Notes under the pieces: model-generated
Told to the model about the DNA's origin: nothing
Databases searched by the model: none
The model's input: the letters and a program-made list of their open reading frames with translations, nothing else
Made by a program: the position numbers and the translations under genes
Assembly (NCBI RefSeq): GCF_030463565.1
Contig: NC_134654.1
Coordinates: 18,367,702 to 18,431,701, forward strand
DNA length: 64,000 nt
Reading direction: 5' to 3'
From: Pelecanus crispus
Lineage: Eukaryota > Chordata > Aves > Pelecaniformes > Pelecanidae
Shown: positions 1-11,763 of the stretch, piece after piece
Layout: every line of letters starts with the position of its first letter
Position numbering within the stretch: position 1 is the first letter of the stretch

Positions 1-3000
1 AAATGGGGATGTGTTATTGGCTTTCCCCTCTTCACCACCCCTAATCCCTAGCTGGAAAGGCACTTGGGCCATTTTTCTTGTGATAAAGTTGGCCTTGCAA
101 TTCTTGTCTTGCAAACAAGCTGGTAAATAAAGGGTGAATGCTGAGTATTAGCTGTAATGCAAGTGGTGAGACTGGAGAAAGAGGGTTAGGTGGAGGAAGG
201 ACCTCACTCATGACGGTAGCTGGTGCAGGGACCTCACTTGTGATGGTAGCTGGCATCAGGCACACGAGCTTGTTGCAGGCAGCGGGTGCTTGGTGCGCAA
301 CCCTCTGCATTCCCTCTGTGAAGGTGGCTTTGCTGCAGTTGTGCCTGCCTGGCACATGGTTTACTGCTAACAGAACGAGCCTTCACAGCAGGAAATACTG
401 CAGCAATAACCCTATGAGTGGCCAAGACCAAGCTCTAAAGTTTTCCAAGACCACCACTGCATAAATAACATGTTGCAAAGGCTCAATTTAAAGCCTGGAG
501 AGTCATAGATGTTCCACAAGGCCAGAAAGCAGAGAGAGGCAAAGTTGGGGCAGTTTATTTCACGAGAGTAGGAACCAGGAAGTCTGGGCTGTATTTACCC
601 AGCTGGAAGCAGGCTTCACATCTATTTATTCCTAGGTTTTGCCTCAGGTGCATACTCTCCCATTAGAACTAAGTAGCCGGAAAAGGCCAAATACATCTGA
701 GGTCACTTTTGGCTAATTAACATGGCAACAAGTGCTGATTAATTAGTTTGGGCCTGAAATTAGCTGAGATAATTTTTGCAATGGTATAGGCCATAGATTT
801 ATGAGTGCTGCTTCTCCAAGACAAACAATACTCTGAAAACATTGTTTGTGCAGAAACCTTCATTCACCCTGTAAATTACTACCTGGATTTCTCAGAACTT
901 CAAGGGTAACTATTTAATTTCATTTAAATGCATAGTTTTATTTCATTTTACCTGATGGAAAAACATACCTTACATGGCGTCTGGTGATGATCACTTGCCT
1001 TATCATGAACCCTTCTGCTTGATGTGTTCCTGTATGTTAGAGCAAGTTAAAAAACCTTTGGAGATTTTCAGAACTGCTTAACATCGCAGCAGGCAAAAGG
1101 TGTTGAGGTCCCAATGAAAAACCTCATGTCCTCTAGTCATCAACATACTTAACACACAGACTTGCTGACTTTAACAACTTGGTCAGTGAACTACCAATTT
1201 TGGTGATGAATTACTACCATACTAACGTGGGCTGTGGTGTACCCAGCTTCTGGATATCCAGCAGTCCAGGCTATTGGACCTCAAAAATCATGGAGAAACT
1301 CCCATTACGCCTACACAGAGCGACTCCACTCTTTGCAGCGTGCATGACATAGGTGTACTGCAAACACTTTGTCAGACCGATAATTATAAAGTTGATATAT
1401 GCACGAGTAGTAATGTTCAAGAAATATTGGACTTTCTGCTTTAAGCCCTGCTGACACTGTGGGTCAGAAAGTGTACAGAGAGGCCTCTGCCAATGCTAAG
1501 GAAACATATGTGTCTATATTAATACAGTATATGAGACCTCCCTGTACTGTAGATGCCCTGCCATGTGTCCTTCTGTCAGAAGTCTGTCTGGGCATGTGCA
1601 GCTTTCTGCTTGGCCTTTGGCATTTTGATGGGCAGCTGAGGAGGAGCAAAAATCCCTGTTTCTGGTCATCTCCCAGGCCAGGTCCCCAGGGCATCCTGTG
1701 GCTGGGGTGTCTCATTTGTAGACTGCCTTAGCAGAAGGGCCCACCCACCAGTGGGTCTGGATCAAGTATTCCCTTTGCAAGAGATTTATTTTGTGTTTGG
1801 CTTTCATTGTCCATCTGACTGCAACCACTTTTGAAATATAAACTTGAAAATGGGAGTAGTTCCCTGTGCCCCACTCTGAGAGATCAGCTCTGCTGCTGCT
1901 GCCATTGCAGCAGGTCAAGAAGCAAGATTTCCTTTTCATGGGACTTTTTTAGTGTTAATTTTGCTTCCAGTCCAAATCAAGTTGACACCATGAGTGTTCA
2001 CATTTCCCATGAGCTGGAGGCTGTCAGCAGAGATGCACAATGCAGAAAACATCTGCTAATAAAAGAAAAATTCACTGAGAGGCTACAAGTTGCTGCCAGT
2101 TCTCAAGTCCAGAACTGACCCATGATGTCCTTGGGACAACAGAGGTACCCAGAGAGGGAAAGATCACTCAAGTCTTAATGTGCTGTAAACCCAGCAAACC
2201 CCATTAAATGCAAGAAGTTTTAAATGATGTGTTGAGGGCTCAGTGACTAACAGATGTAGTTGTCGTGTTATCTGCCATTGTGTAAGTGTTTTGTAACTCA
2301 GCATTCCATCTGTCCATCCCCCATAGCTCTTCCCCTCTCAGCTGCTTTTGGCTGGACCACCTTGTAGAACCATGGTCGCCGTGCTTGGCAGTTTGGCCCC
2401 AGTGGGTGCCAGGTACAATAATCAGCTGCTTTGGGGGTTAAAAAGCTTCAGGTCCATACAGAGGTTTGCACATAGGAGCAAGTGTGAAGCAGCACTGAGC
2501 TGCCAGGCTGCTCTCTTGTACAGCAATCAGCCACCTCCGATGGCAGTCACAGAGATTACGTCCAGGGTGGCTCATTGGGGCCGTTATTTCACTCCAGCCC
2601 ATCCTGCACCGAAGTGAAAACAGAGAACATCTTCTCTCACCATGATGCATATCTGAACTGCGTTAAACCTTGATGATGATGATTGTAAATAACATGCAAT
2701 TTTTTCCTTATTCAGCTTTTCCCTTTTACCAGTTTGATAGGATTTTTTTGTAAATGGTTATCAGATTTTAACAAGTACTGTCCAGAGGGACCACATAAAA
2801 GTTTGTCTGAAGCATTGTTTTGCCACTAAAGCCTCTTTAGTTTCAAGTTTTTCTCCACCTCCTCTTTTTCTTTTGCTTTGAGCTGAAAGGAGCTGGCAGG
2901 GCTGGCTGTTGCCCAGAGCCAAGAAGCATTAGAACCAGTCTGGCAGGAGGCTTCTCTTCCTTGATGGGACTCTTCTTAAATTAAAATTTATGTGAATTTG

Positions 3001-3657
3001 CAGGGCCTTCATTAAGTGAGTCACATGATTAGTAAAAAGGTGTGTGTTGCAAAGGGTCTGTTCATCCCAGTGGTGACAGAAGCCAGAGTCCCCCAGCCAT
3101 CACGCAGAAGCAATCTTACAGTAGCTAATGCTGATGCAGATGGAAACCTCAGAGAAGACTCTGCAACCCGAAGCCCTTTGGATTTTTTTGCCAAAGATGA
3201 AGTTCCTAACACTGATGCATCGCTTCATTTAATTTCAGTGTTCCTATTAGGGCAGACTACACAGGGCAGTAGTTACATGCTACAAGCCCATGCTTTCCAG
3301 ATAGTTATAGCTGACTGTTATTCCACTTCACAGCCTGCTTAGATCCTTTCTGCACCATTGTCATGTGCTGCTAAATGGCTGCCTCATGTCCTACCCAAGA
3401 AGGAATGATTAACACAGATCCTCAGACTTAAGAACATTGTGTTAAGTGTTTTGTTGGGAGCTAGCACAGACCAAAGTCTTCTGCTTGGATTTCCCTTGCT
3501 ATGTGATTGCTGCAACATCCAGGTTATGCTTTGTAACCCTGTTATCCCACAGCTGCTTTATAACATCTTGTCCCATGACTCTCCTCACAACCCATATTCT
3601 TGCAGTTTGTCAAGCTTTTTCTTTGCCACTTTCTCCTATGACATCTTTTCCCTTTTT
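1..3657. other. Unique non-coding DNA, no gene seen
   Basis: This stretch is AT-leaning and its only open frames are short (at most about 108 codons), overlapping on both strands and without recognisable domains. I see no splice-flanked conserved exon, no RNA gene and no long repeat. It ends abruptly at the 3' terminus of a CR1 element. Confidence 0.6.
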
Positions 3658-5907
3658 AGAATCATAGAATTGTTTAGGTTGGAAAAGACCTTTAAGATCA
3701 TCCAGTCCAACCATTAACCTAATATTACCAAGTCCACACTAAACCAATCAAGGGTAGACTAGACGAAACCATGTCCCAGAGTGCTACGTCTACCCATTTT
3801 TTGAACACTTCCAGGGATGGGGACTCCACCACCTCTCTGGGAAGCCTGTTCCAGTGCTTGACTACCCTTTCCATGAAGAAATTTTTCCTAATATCCAACC
3901 GAAACCTCCCCTGGCACAGCTTGAGCCCATTGCCTCTTGTCCTATCGCTAACTACATGGGAGAAGAGACCAACACCCACCTCACTACAACCTCCTTTCAG
4001 GTAGTTGTAGGGAGCGATAAGGTCTCCCCTCAGCCTCCTTGTCTCCAGGCTAAACAACCCCAGTTCCCTCAGCCGCTCCTCATAAGGCCTGTGCTCCAGA
4101 CCCTTCACCAGCTTTGTTGCCCTTCTCTGGACACGCTCCAGCACCTCAATGCCCTTCTTGTATTGAGGGGCCCAAAACTGGACACAGTATTCCAGGTGTG
4201 GCCTCACCAGTGCCAAGTACAGGGGACAATCACCTCCCTGCTCCTGCTGGCCACACTATTCCTGACACAAGCCAGGATGCTGTTGGCCTTCTTGGCCACC
4301 TGAGCACACTGCTGGCTCATGTTCAGCTGGCTGTCTACCAACACCCCCAGATCCTTTTCGGCCAGCCAGCTTTCCAGCCACTCTTCCCCAAGCCTGTAGC
4401 GTTGCATGGGGTTGTTGTGACCGAAGTGCAGGACGCGGCACTTGGCCTTGTTGAACCTCATACAGTTGGCCTCGGCCCATTGGTCCAGTCTGTCCAGATC
4501 CCTCTGCAGGGCCATCCTATCCTTGAGCAGATCGACACTTCCACTCAACTTGGTGTCATCTGCCAACTTACTGAGGGTGCACTCAATCCCCTCAGCCAGA
4601 TCATTGATAAAGATATTAAACAAGGCTGGCCCCAAAACGGAGCCCTGGGGAACACCGCTCGTGTCCGGCCGCCAACTGGACTTAACTCCATTCACCACTA
4701 CTCTCCGGGCTTGGCCACCCAACCAGATTTTTACCCAGCGAAGACTACACCCATCCAAGCCATGAGCCTCCAGCTTCTCAAGGAGAATGCTATGGGAGAC
4801 TGTGTCAAAGGCTTTGCTCAAGTCCAGGTAAATGACGTCCACAGCCTTTCCTTCATCCACCAGGCGGGTCACCAGGTCATAAAAGGAGATCAGGTTGGTC
4901 AAGCAGGACCTGCCTTTCATGAACCCATGCTGGCTGGGCCTGATGCCCTGGTTGATCTGCACTTGCCTGTTGAGTTCACTCAATATGAACCACTCCATAA
5001 TCTTTCCCGGCACTGAGGTCAGGCTGACAGTCTGGTCGTCACACTGGCAAGCCTCCAGTCATCTGGGACCTCCCCTGTTAACCAGGACTGCTGATAGATG
5101 ATGGAAAGTGGCTTGGCAAGCTCCTCTGCCAGCTCCCTCAATACTCTTGGGTGGATCCCTTCTGGCCCCATAGACTTGTGAGCATCCAGGTGGCATAGCA
5201 GGTCGTTAACTGCTTCCTCCTGGATTATGAGGGCTTCATTCTGCTCCCCGTCCCTGTCTTCCAGCTCAGGGGGCTGAGTACCCTGGGGATGACTGGTCTG
5301 GCTATTAAACACAGAGGCAAAGAAGGCATTAAGTACCTCAGCCTTTTCCTTGTCCTCGGTGACAATGTTCCCCCCCGCATCCAGCAAAGGATGGAGATTC
5401 TCCTTGGCTCTCCTTTTATTGCTGATGTACTTATAAAAGCATTTTTTATTATCTTATACAACAGTGGCCAGATTGAGTTCTTGCTGGGCTTTTGCTTTTC
5501 TAATTTCCTCCCTGCATGACCTAACAAGATCCCTGGACTCTTCCTGAGCTGCCTGCCCTTTCTTCCAAAGGTGGTAGACTCTCCTTTTTTCCCTGAGTCC
5601 CCACAAAAGCTCCCTGTTCAGCCAGGCCGGTCGTCTTCCCCGCCAGTTGGTCTTATGGCACATGGGGACAGCCCGCTCCTGCACCCTTAAGACTTCCTTC
5701 TTGAAGAAGGCCCAGCCTTCCTGGACCCCTTTGCCTTTCAGGACTGCCTCCCAAGGGACTTTCCCAACCAGTGTCCTGAACAGGCCAAAGTCTGCCCTCC
5801 GGAATTCCATGGTAACAGTTTTGTTGCCCCTCCTCTTTACATTGCCAAGAATCGAGAACTCTATCATATCGTGGTCGCTAAGCCCAAGACGGCCTCCGAG
5901 CATGACA
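3658..5907 (-). mobile_element. CR1 LINE, copy A, 5' truncated
   Basis: This is a non-LTR retrotransposon of the CR1 clade, the dominant LINE of birds, inserted on the minus strand. Read on that strand it starts inside the end of the endonuclease domain (GLSDHDMIEF, about 5872-5901). It runs through the linker, the reverse transcriptase ([26 protein letters not shown]) and the C-terminal region, and ends in a short 3' UTR with the CR1 terminal repeat (AATTCTATGATTCT) at 3658. There is no poly-A tail, as expected for CR1. The upstream 5' UTR, ORF1 and most of the endonuclease are missing, which is the usual 5' truncation. Similarity to copy B at 26675-29180 fades at about 5905-5907, so the 5' boundary is uncertain by some bases. 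Confidence 0.95.
3727..5903 (-). pseudogene. Broken CR1 ORF2 (endonuclease end, reverse transcriptase)
   Basis: This is the remnant of the CR1 endonuclease/reverse transcriptase polyprotein. Three breaks are visible. An in-frame TAA lies at 5451-5453 in the linker. A net 40-bp deletion near 5025-5040 removes the segment holding the IYKKG and NYRPVSL motifs, seen by comparison with copy B, and shifts the frame. A one-base frameshift near 4215 falls between the EVIVP and [10 protein letters not shown] segments. The catalytic aspartate pair is present at 4555-4566 as LADD, where I would expect FADD or YADD. The C-terminal part ([26 protein letters not shown]) is well preserved down to about 3727. 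It cannot encode an active enzyme in this state. Confidence 0.92.
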
Positions 5908-8015
5908 TCTCATTTTGTGATTTCCTCTCTGAGCTTCTTTTATATATAACCACAACTAAATCCTTTCCAGGTTTCATCATCCGTTCTGCTGCTTCTGCTC
6001 TATTTCCTGTGAATTCTGAGCTGGCTTTCTCACTGGATGCATCACTGTATTGTCCAAGTATTTCATAACACCTAATGCATTTTCTTCTCAGTTGCATACT
6101 TGAGGGAAACCCTCAAATTTCAGGCTCTCTCTCCATTGTCCTGCTGCATGCCAAGGTAGCCTGAAAAAAAATGGTTGTATAAAACTGACTCTTAGCATTA
6201 CTGGGACCCAAAGTGGTCTGTGCAGTGTAGTAGGGGCTAATTGACTCAGCTGGTCATTTCAGTTTCCTCAGTTGGTAGTGAAAAGACATCTCCAGAGAGC
6301 AATTCACCCCAAATATTTTAAGTCTGGGTGAATCACTTTTTTCAAAAAGTGCTTGTTTCTCTTTGCCTTCTGCTATTTTCAGCCTGTTGGGACTTAAAAA
6401 TTCAGTGTAGTCTTCAAATACTGATGCCTCTATTTGACATACTCGTGTACATCATGAACTGTATTTTGAACAGTGATGTTAATAGCAGTAACACCTTGCT
6501 AGCTCTTAATTAAGACTAGACAAGATAATAATGATGAGTTTAGGCTGATCAGATCACAAGGTCAGGCTTTTGAGAGAGACTGGAAAGTTGCATTGCGTCG
6601 TAGGCACTTGTTCCCTGGTTATGCCACAACAAATTCAGAATCAAACCATCAGCATATCTGTATTCATTTGACATTCACATCAGGTCATGAAAACAGATTT
6701 TAAGCCCTCTCTGGCTCTTTAAACCCAAAGCACTCCTTGCCATACTGGATAGTCATTTGTCAGTGGAAAGTCCTTCAGTGGCCTCTGAGCTCCACACCTT
6801 GCATACAAGACATAGCAGTAATAACAGATTGCTGCACATTTTGCTTGGTTTGTGGTTAATACACAGTGGAACCGGGAAATTAAGCAGACCTATAAATAGC
6901 AGGTCTTATATATACACCTGAGCCTCCTGAGCATTGGACCACCTGCAAGGAAACCAGAGCTGGAGCTGAACACCTTCAGCCCCTCTGAGGAGACGCCATG
7001 AGCAGGGCGAAGTGATCAGACCTCTCTTTTCCCCCCCAAAAAAAGGCCATAGGTGCTAGGCAGGGTCCGTGGGTAGGCAGGAGCTGGGTGCTGCCTGTCA
7101 GGATACAGCTGCTGGCAGCATCCTCCGGCCAGGAGGAGGGCATACACATGGATGTGCAGAGGCTTAGAAGTGGCTTGGTGACAGCCAGCCCCTGTGTCTG
7201 CCTCTGTGGCGTCAGTCCCACCATGGTGCTCTAGAGCAGTTTTGGGTTGCCCTAACTTGCCGTCTTGTTACAAAGGCCCTCAGGAGACCTGAAGTGGACC
7301 TATGGGCTGGGATAGGCAGGGAGCTCTCCTGCATCAGCCCTTTCCCTGTGCTACTCCCACTTTAGGGACAAAAATAGAAAACAAGGGTTAGCTGAAATCA
7401 GCATTTCCTGGGTGGAAGTTGGAGGCTGCAGTCATTCTGGTTTTGAACTGGGAGAACAGAAGCTGTTTGAGTTGTGGATGTGAGCCTGCCCAGCCTGAGC
7501 AGAACCCTGCGCATGCAGCCCCTCTGTACCCAGCCTGGGCTCCAGCAGCTGTAGTCACCCTCTGTCATGGTGTAGCAAAGGGGAGAAATGAAGAGGGGTT
7601 TGGATGGAAGGTTGAAAGCCAGTGATTATTGTGTCAGATGGGAGGAGGAAATTGAGTTTCCAGGGAAGGAGGAAGAGTGAATGTAGCAAAGGTGGGGGGA
7701 TGTCAACAGCTGGTCCTCAGAGCACCAGGGCTCAGGCCATGTGGTTTCCTGTGGCTTTGTGGAGATGGAGGGACTCTAGCAGGCTCTGCCCTTGCCAGGT
7801 TCCTCACCCGGTGTGCTCCCATGTCCCCATAAGACCAGGGTTGACTTTTTTCTGTTTCCCTCTGGAAGAAAGTTACCTGAATGCTGTTCGGGTGATGATG
7901 GGCTAGGGAGATACAAGGGATAGATCACTAAAGCATTATGTATGTGTGCTTTCCTAGTTTTTACTTTCATTAAAAATTAATCCAGCCACCAATCCAGGAA
8001 ACATGAAATTATTAC
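5908..8015. other. Unique non-coding DNA between CR1 copies
   Basis: The only open frames are short (at most about 94 codons) and unrecognised. I see no RNA gene and no strong repeat. The stretch is AT-rich from 6000 to 6900 and more GC-balanced from 6900 to 7900. Confidence 0.55.
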
Positions 8016-8106
8016 TCTACCCTTAATTGGTTTAGTGGTGGACTTGATAGCGTTAGGTTAATGGTTGGACTGGATGATCTTAAAGGTCTTTTCCAACCTC
8101 TATAAG
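8016..8106 (+). mobile_element. CR1 LINE 3' tail fragment
   Basis: About 90 bases match the 3' UTR of the two long CR1 copies, from the segment CTACCCTTAATTGGTTTAG through GGTTGGACTGGATGATCTTA to TTCCAACCTCTAT. It is on the plus strand, carries no coding sequence and lacks the terminal ATTCTATG repeat. It is a separate, heavily 5'-truncated insertion and looks somewhat more diverged than copies A and B. Confidence 0.9.
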
Positions 8107-8984
8107 GAGGTGCAGGCTCCAAGTGAACCTTTTTCTGGAGCATCTCTTCCATGGAAGCACTCTGCTAGGAGGGCTGAGCAGCTTTTTGCATGTTTTCCTC
8201 TCCAACCTGGCCACCTCGTTTTGCAGGACTGGTAGGAGCTGCATACCTGGAGCAGCAATGTCTTGGTCCAGTCTGGCATAGGTGATGGGCCAGAAGTCAG
8301 GAAGAGACATTCACACACACGCATGTGCCCACACACAGCTTGAGCTCATGAGCTTCGTCCACTTAAGAAGTCAAGATAAAGAGGCACAGAGGAAAGGTTT
8401 AAAGATTTGTCAAGCAGGGCTCAATGGTGGCTCTGGTAATGTTGTTTCATAGGAGTGAGTACATAATATTGCATACTTATATGTTTAAATCAGTCACAGC
8501 CCCTCTGCCTTCTCCACATGTAGATCCCATCAATAGCAGCTTTATGCAGGCAGAATCATAACCTAGGGACTCAAGCACCAACACGGTGTCAGGGGAAGTT
8601 AGTGCAAATTGCTCCATCGGCTGGACATTAAAGCAAGGAGTGATATCACTATTAAAATAAGAAACCTAACGTAATGTGCTTTAATAGCTGAATAATTGCT
8701 ATGAGCAAAGAAGGAGGCTTTTGTGAAAGAGAATCAGTGAAAGCCAGGAGTGAGTGCTCATGACATCACGGCAATTCACAAGAGAAACTTTATTCTCATG
8801 GCTCCGTAAAAATGGCTTGTCAAGCTGCCAGTCCCAGATAACTTGGTGGGAGACATTAGAGAAGAGTTAATAAGATGATTGATTTACAGCTGGAAAAAAT
8901 TAAAGAGTCTGAAAATTGACAGACTGACATTGTTTGAAAGATTCACAAGAAGCCTCCCCCACTTCTTTCAAAAAGGGAGGTCAA

Positions 8985-9533
8985 ATGCTTCCATCAGTCT
9001 TTTGCACCCAAATTTGGAGCTTGCAGCATTTCAACAGGTATTTTGGGGAACTTGCTGTCAGTTCCTCTTCATGGGAAACAGTTGTGAAACTATTATCATC
9101 CAAATTTCGCTATGTAAAAATAGATCTTAAAAGTCTGTACCTTCTTAGGGGAAGAAGTGGGTTTAAAATATTTTATTTTAATTTACCAGCTGTGGATCAG
9201 ATCCAAAACATTTATGAAACTTCTGCATTTCTTATTGCTGGATTTGAGTGCAGTGTGTTTTCTTTACTTGTTAGGAAAAATTGTCAACTTTGTCTCAACT
9301 CTGTATATATATTTTTACAGTGGTTTGCTAGCACAAGGGAAACTAAGAGTCCTTTCACAATTTTTGGAGCTGTTCCATCGTATTTTTTAAAAATTTACTT
9401 TGTAAAACTACTTGTTAAGATTGAAACACATGATTTACTGTTGATAGAAACAAAGTCCCATGGACACTGCATTGTGTCTTTGCAAAGAAACAACCTTTAT
9501 TCTTGGAGTGAAATTTCTCAGGCACAATGGTAG
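8985..9533 (+). other. 182-codon ATG open frame, unrecognised
   Basis: The frame is open from about 8934 and has its first ATG at 8985. The predicted product is rich in Phe, Leu, Ile and Ser and matches no family I know. It has no signal peptide followed by domain structure and no visible conserved motif. A second frame (9157-9390) is open across the same stretch. The local DNA is AT-rich, where stops should be frequent, so the length is mildly surprising, but chance remains the most likely explanation. Confidence 0.12.
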
Positions 9534-11744
9534 AGTCAGCTCCAGGAGCTCTTTGCACTTTGGTCATCTTCAGCAAAAGGCAAGTGCATTAACTGAAAGT
9601 AATTATTAAGAGATAACACTTTTAAGTTTTCAATCTTCAACAGCCCATGTGAGTTATTAAGAACAGGTTTTTATTTTTAGTATCATTACGTTTGATCCGT
9701 CAGTTATAGAGCTAATAAGGGACAAGTCTGGCTTTCAGAAATCTTTCATGGGTTTCCAAAGACATAAAACAGCTTGATTCAAACTGAATTTAATTCAGAC
9801 TACACATGAAAAAAAAAATCTCACAAATGCATGTGCAAGTTGAGAATAATGATGTAAGATGTAATGAACAGAAATAAGAAGGATATGACATTTCAGATAA
9901 AGAGGAAAGAAAGGGAAATAAGGCCAAACATCAGCAATATACACTTTGAGGTAACAAGAAATGTAGTAACATTATGTCCATAACTCAACTCTGTTATTGA
10001 AGCCACTTAGGAAAGTGAGTGTCTGAAAAACAGCAACACGATTGATGAACTTAAGTCTCTCTCAGAAAAACAAAATGTAAACTCTCTGTTAGCTTTCACA
10101 TGAGATAAGTATCAAGCTGTTTGGATTTTGGAGATAAATGGAAAGGACCAAGGTAAACTATAGAGGGAGAGCAGCTGAAAAGGTTTGTTGAAAACATTTT
10201 GGTGTTTGAGTTTGACAGACCCTCAAGCCAGCTGAGTCTTACCAAGAACTTCTCTCTTTAAGACATATTGAGATCTTATCTTCATCAGACAAATCATTGA
10301 TGTATCAACAGTCTGTTGAGTTATCCCAACTTTTGGAGTCTAGTGGAATAGATTCACTTAAAGAGTGGTGCTCTGTGCTAAAAACCTCCAAAACAACCCA
10401 ACAACTCTCACACTCTAAAAATACTCCTCAGTTTTACCTAAATGTATGTTGACATGTCAAATTAATTTCATTTCCTCCTTTGGAATAAGAACCAAGTGAT
10501 ACATGTGATAGCTTTTGAGTAAGGAGGCTTTTGACAGTGTTTGGATTGATGCTCTCATAACTTAGGACAGTGCTGTCTGGAGGAAACCACTGTCTGAAAG
10601 ATGTAATTTGGATATATGCTTGGTTGAAAACACCTTATCAGAGCAAGAACAATCTTAAGTCAAGTACCTCTTTAGGAATCTAGCAATGTAACATTCAGTA
10701 AAAACTGTAAAATGGTATGTTTAAGAAGAAATACAAATGCGCAAGTACCACATCAAAATTAATTGACCAAAGAACAGTATGGTGTAAAAGTGGATTGCAA
10801 ACTAAACATGGACCAATATTGCAATATAATGCCAATTCTCAGTCAAATCTCATTTGGGGATGTATGAAGATAACTTCTTTGCTTTCTTAGCACGTTTGAG
10901 ATCTTGTCCAAAACACCATGTCCCACTTTGAATTCGGTACTGTCAAAAAAGACAGAGACAAGTTAAAGGCTGGAGGTCAGCAGAGCAACATGAGGTGCAG
11001 GAAGGACCAGCTGCAGAGAGCAGCCAAGGAAGGTCAAGGTGTTTGGTCCAGAGCAGAGGAGTGGGAGGTGACTCCATGACAGCAAGGAGATGTTGTGGGA
11101 GATTAATGACCTTTACACTGCAGGAAGAAAAATCTGGCAGCATTACTGGGGTTTCTGCAGCCCAGCAGAGGAGTTGCGAAGTGAGTGGCTGAAACTCTTC
11201 CCTTTCTCTGGAAAACTTCTTAGAAAACCTCATTATAAAGTTTATCATAAATGCTGTTTCCCAGGTGGGCAGCAGTGAGGAGGTGTGTGGATGCTGGTCC
11301 TGGCTCTGGCCATGGCGGCAGCAAGGTCCCAGCAAGGGCTGTGAGGAGCCGCCAACAGCAAGGGACATGGATGATCTACATCTTCCCAGCTCCCACCCAC
11401 AGAAATCAGCAGGAAAAGGGCCATCCCAGAGCTATCCTGCCTCATTTTTGCAAGAAAAAAATATGGGGCTATGGAAAGAGGTATATGCCTAATGTCACAG
11501 CCGTCTTCCTGATTGTAGAGCATCAGTATTCTTCATCTGGGACATTTTCATAATACCAATTTATTTTCAGTGAAAACATTTTTATTTCTCTCATAAAATT
11601 ACTCTTTATTGAATATTTTCTAACCACAATGAAAGTTTTTCTTTCCTTGTATCCTGCTTGGTTTTTAGTGTTTCACTTTTCTGGAGAGGTGAGGTATGAT
11701 CACTAGTGGGGCAGGCAGTCAGGTAGTCCTTTCAAATGCCAGAC

Positions 11745-11763
11745 TTTTTTTTTTTTTTTTTTT
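11745..11763. repeat. T19 homopolymer
   Basis: An uninterrupted run of 19 T, followed by ATTAGAAG. No retroposed gene body is recognisable on either side. Confidence 0.9.

Noticed and set aside
4114-5016. 300-codon plus-strand frame antisense to CR1 copy A
   Set aside because: It mirrors the reverse transcriptase reading on the minus strand. The same antisense frame appears in copy B, so it is a shadow.
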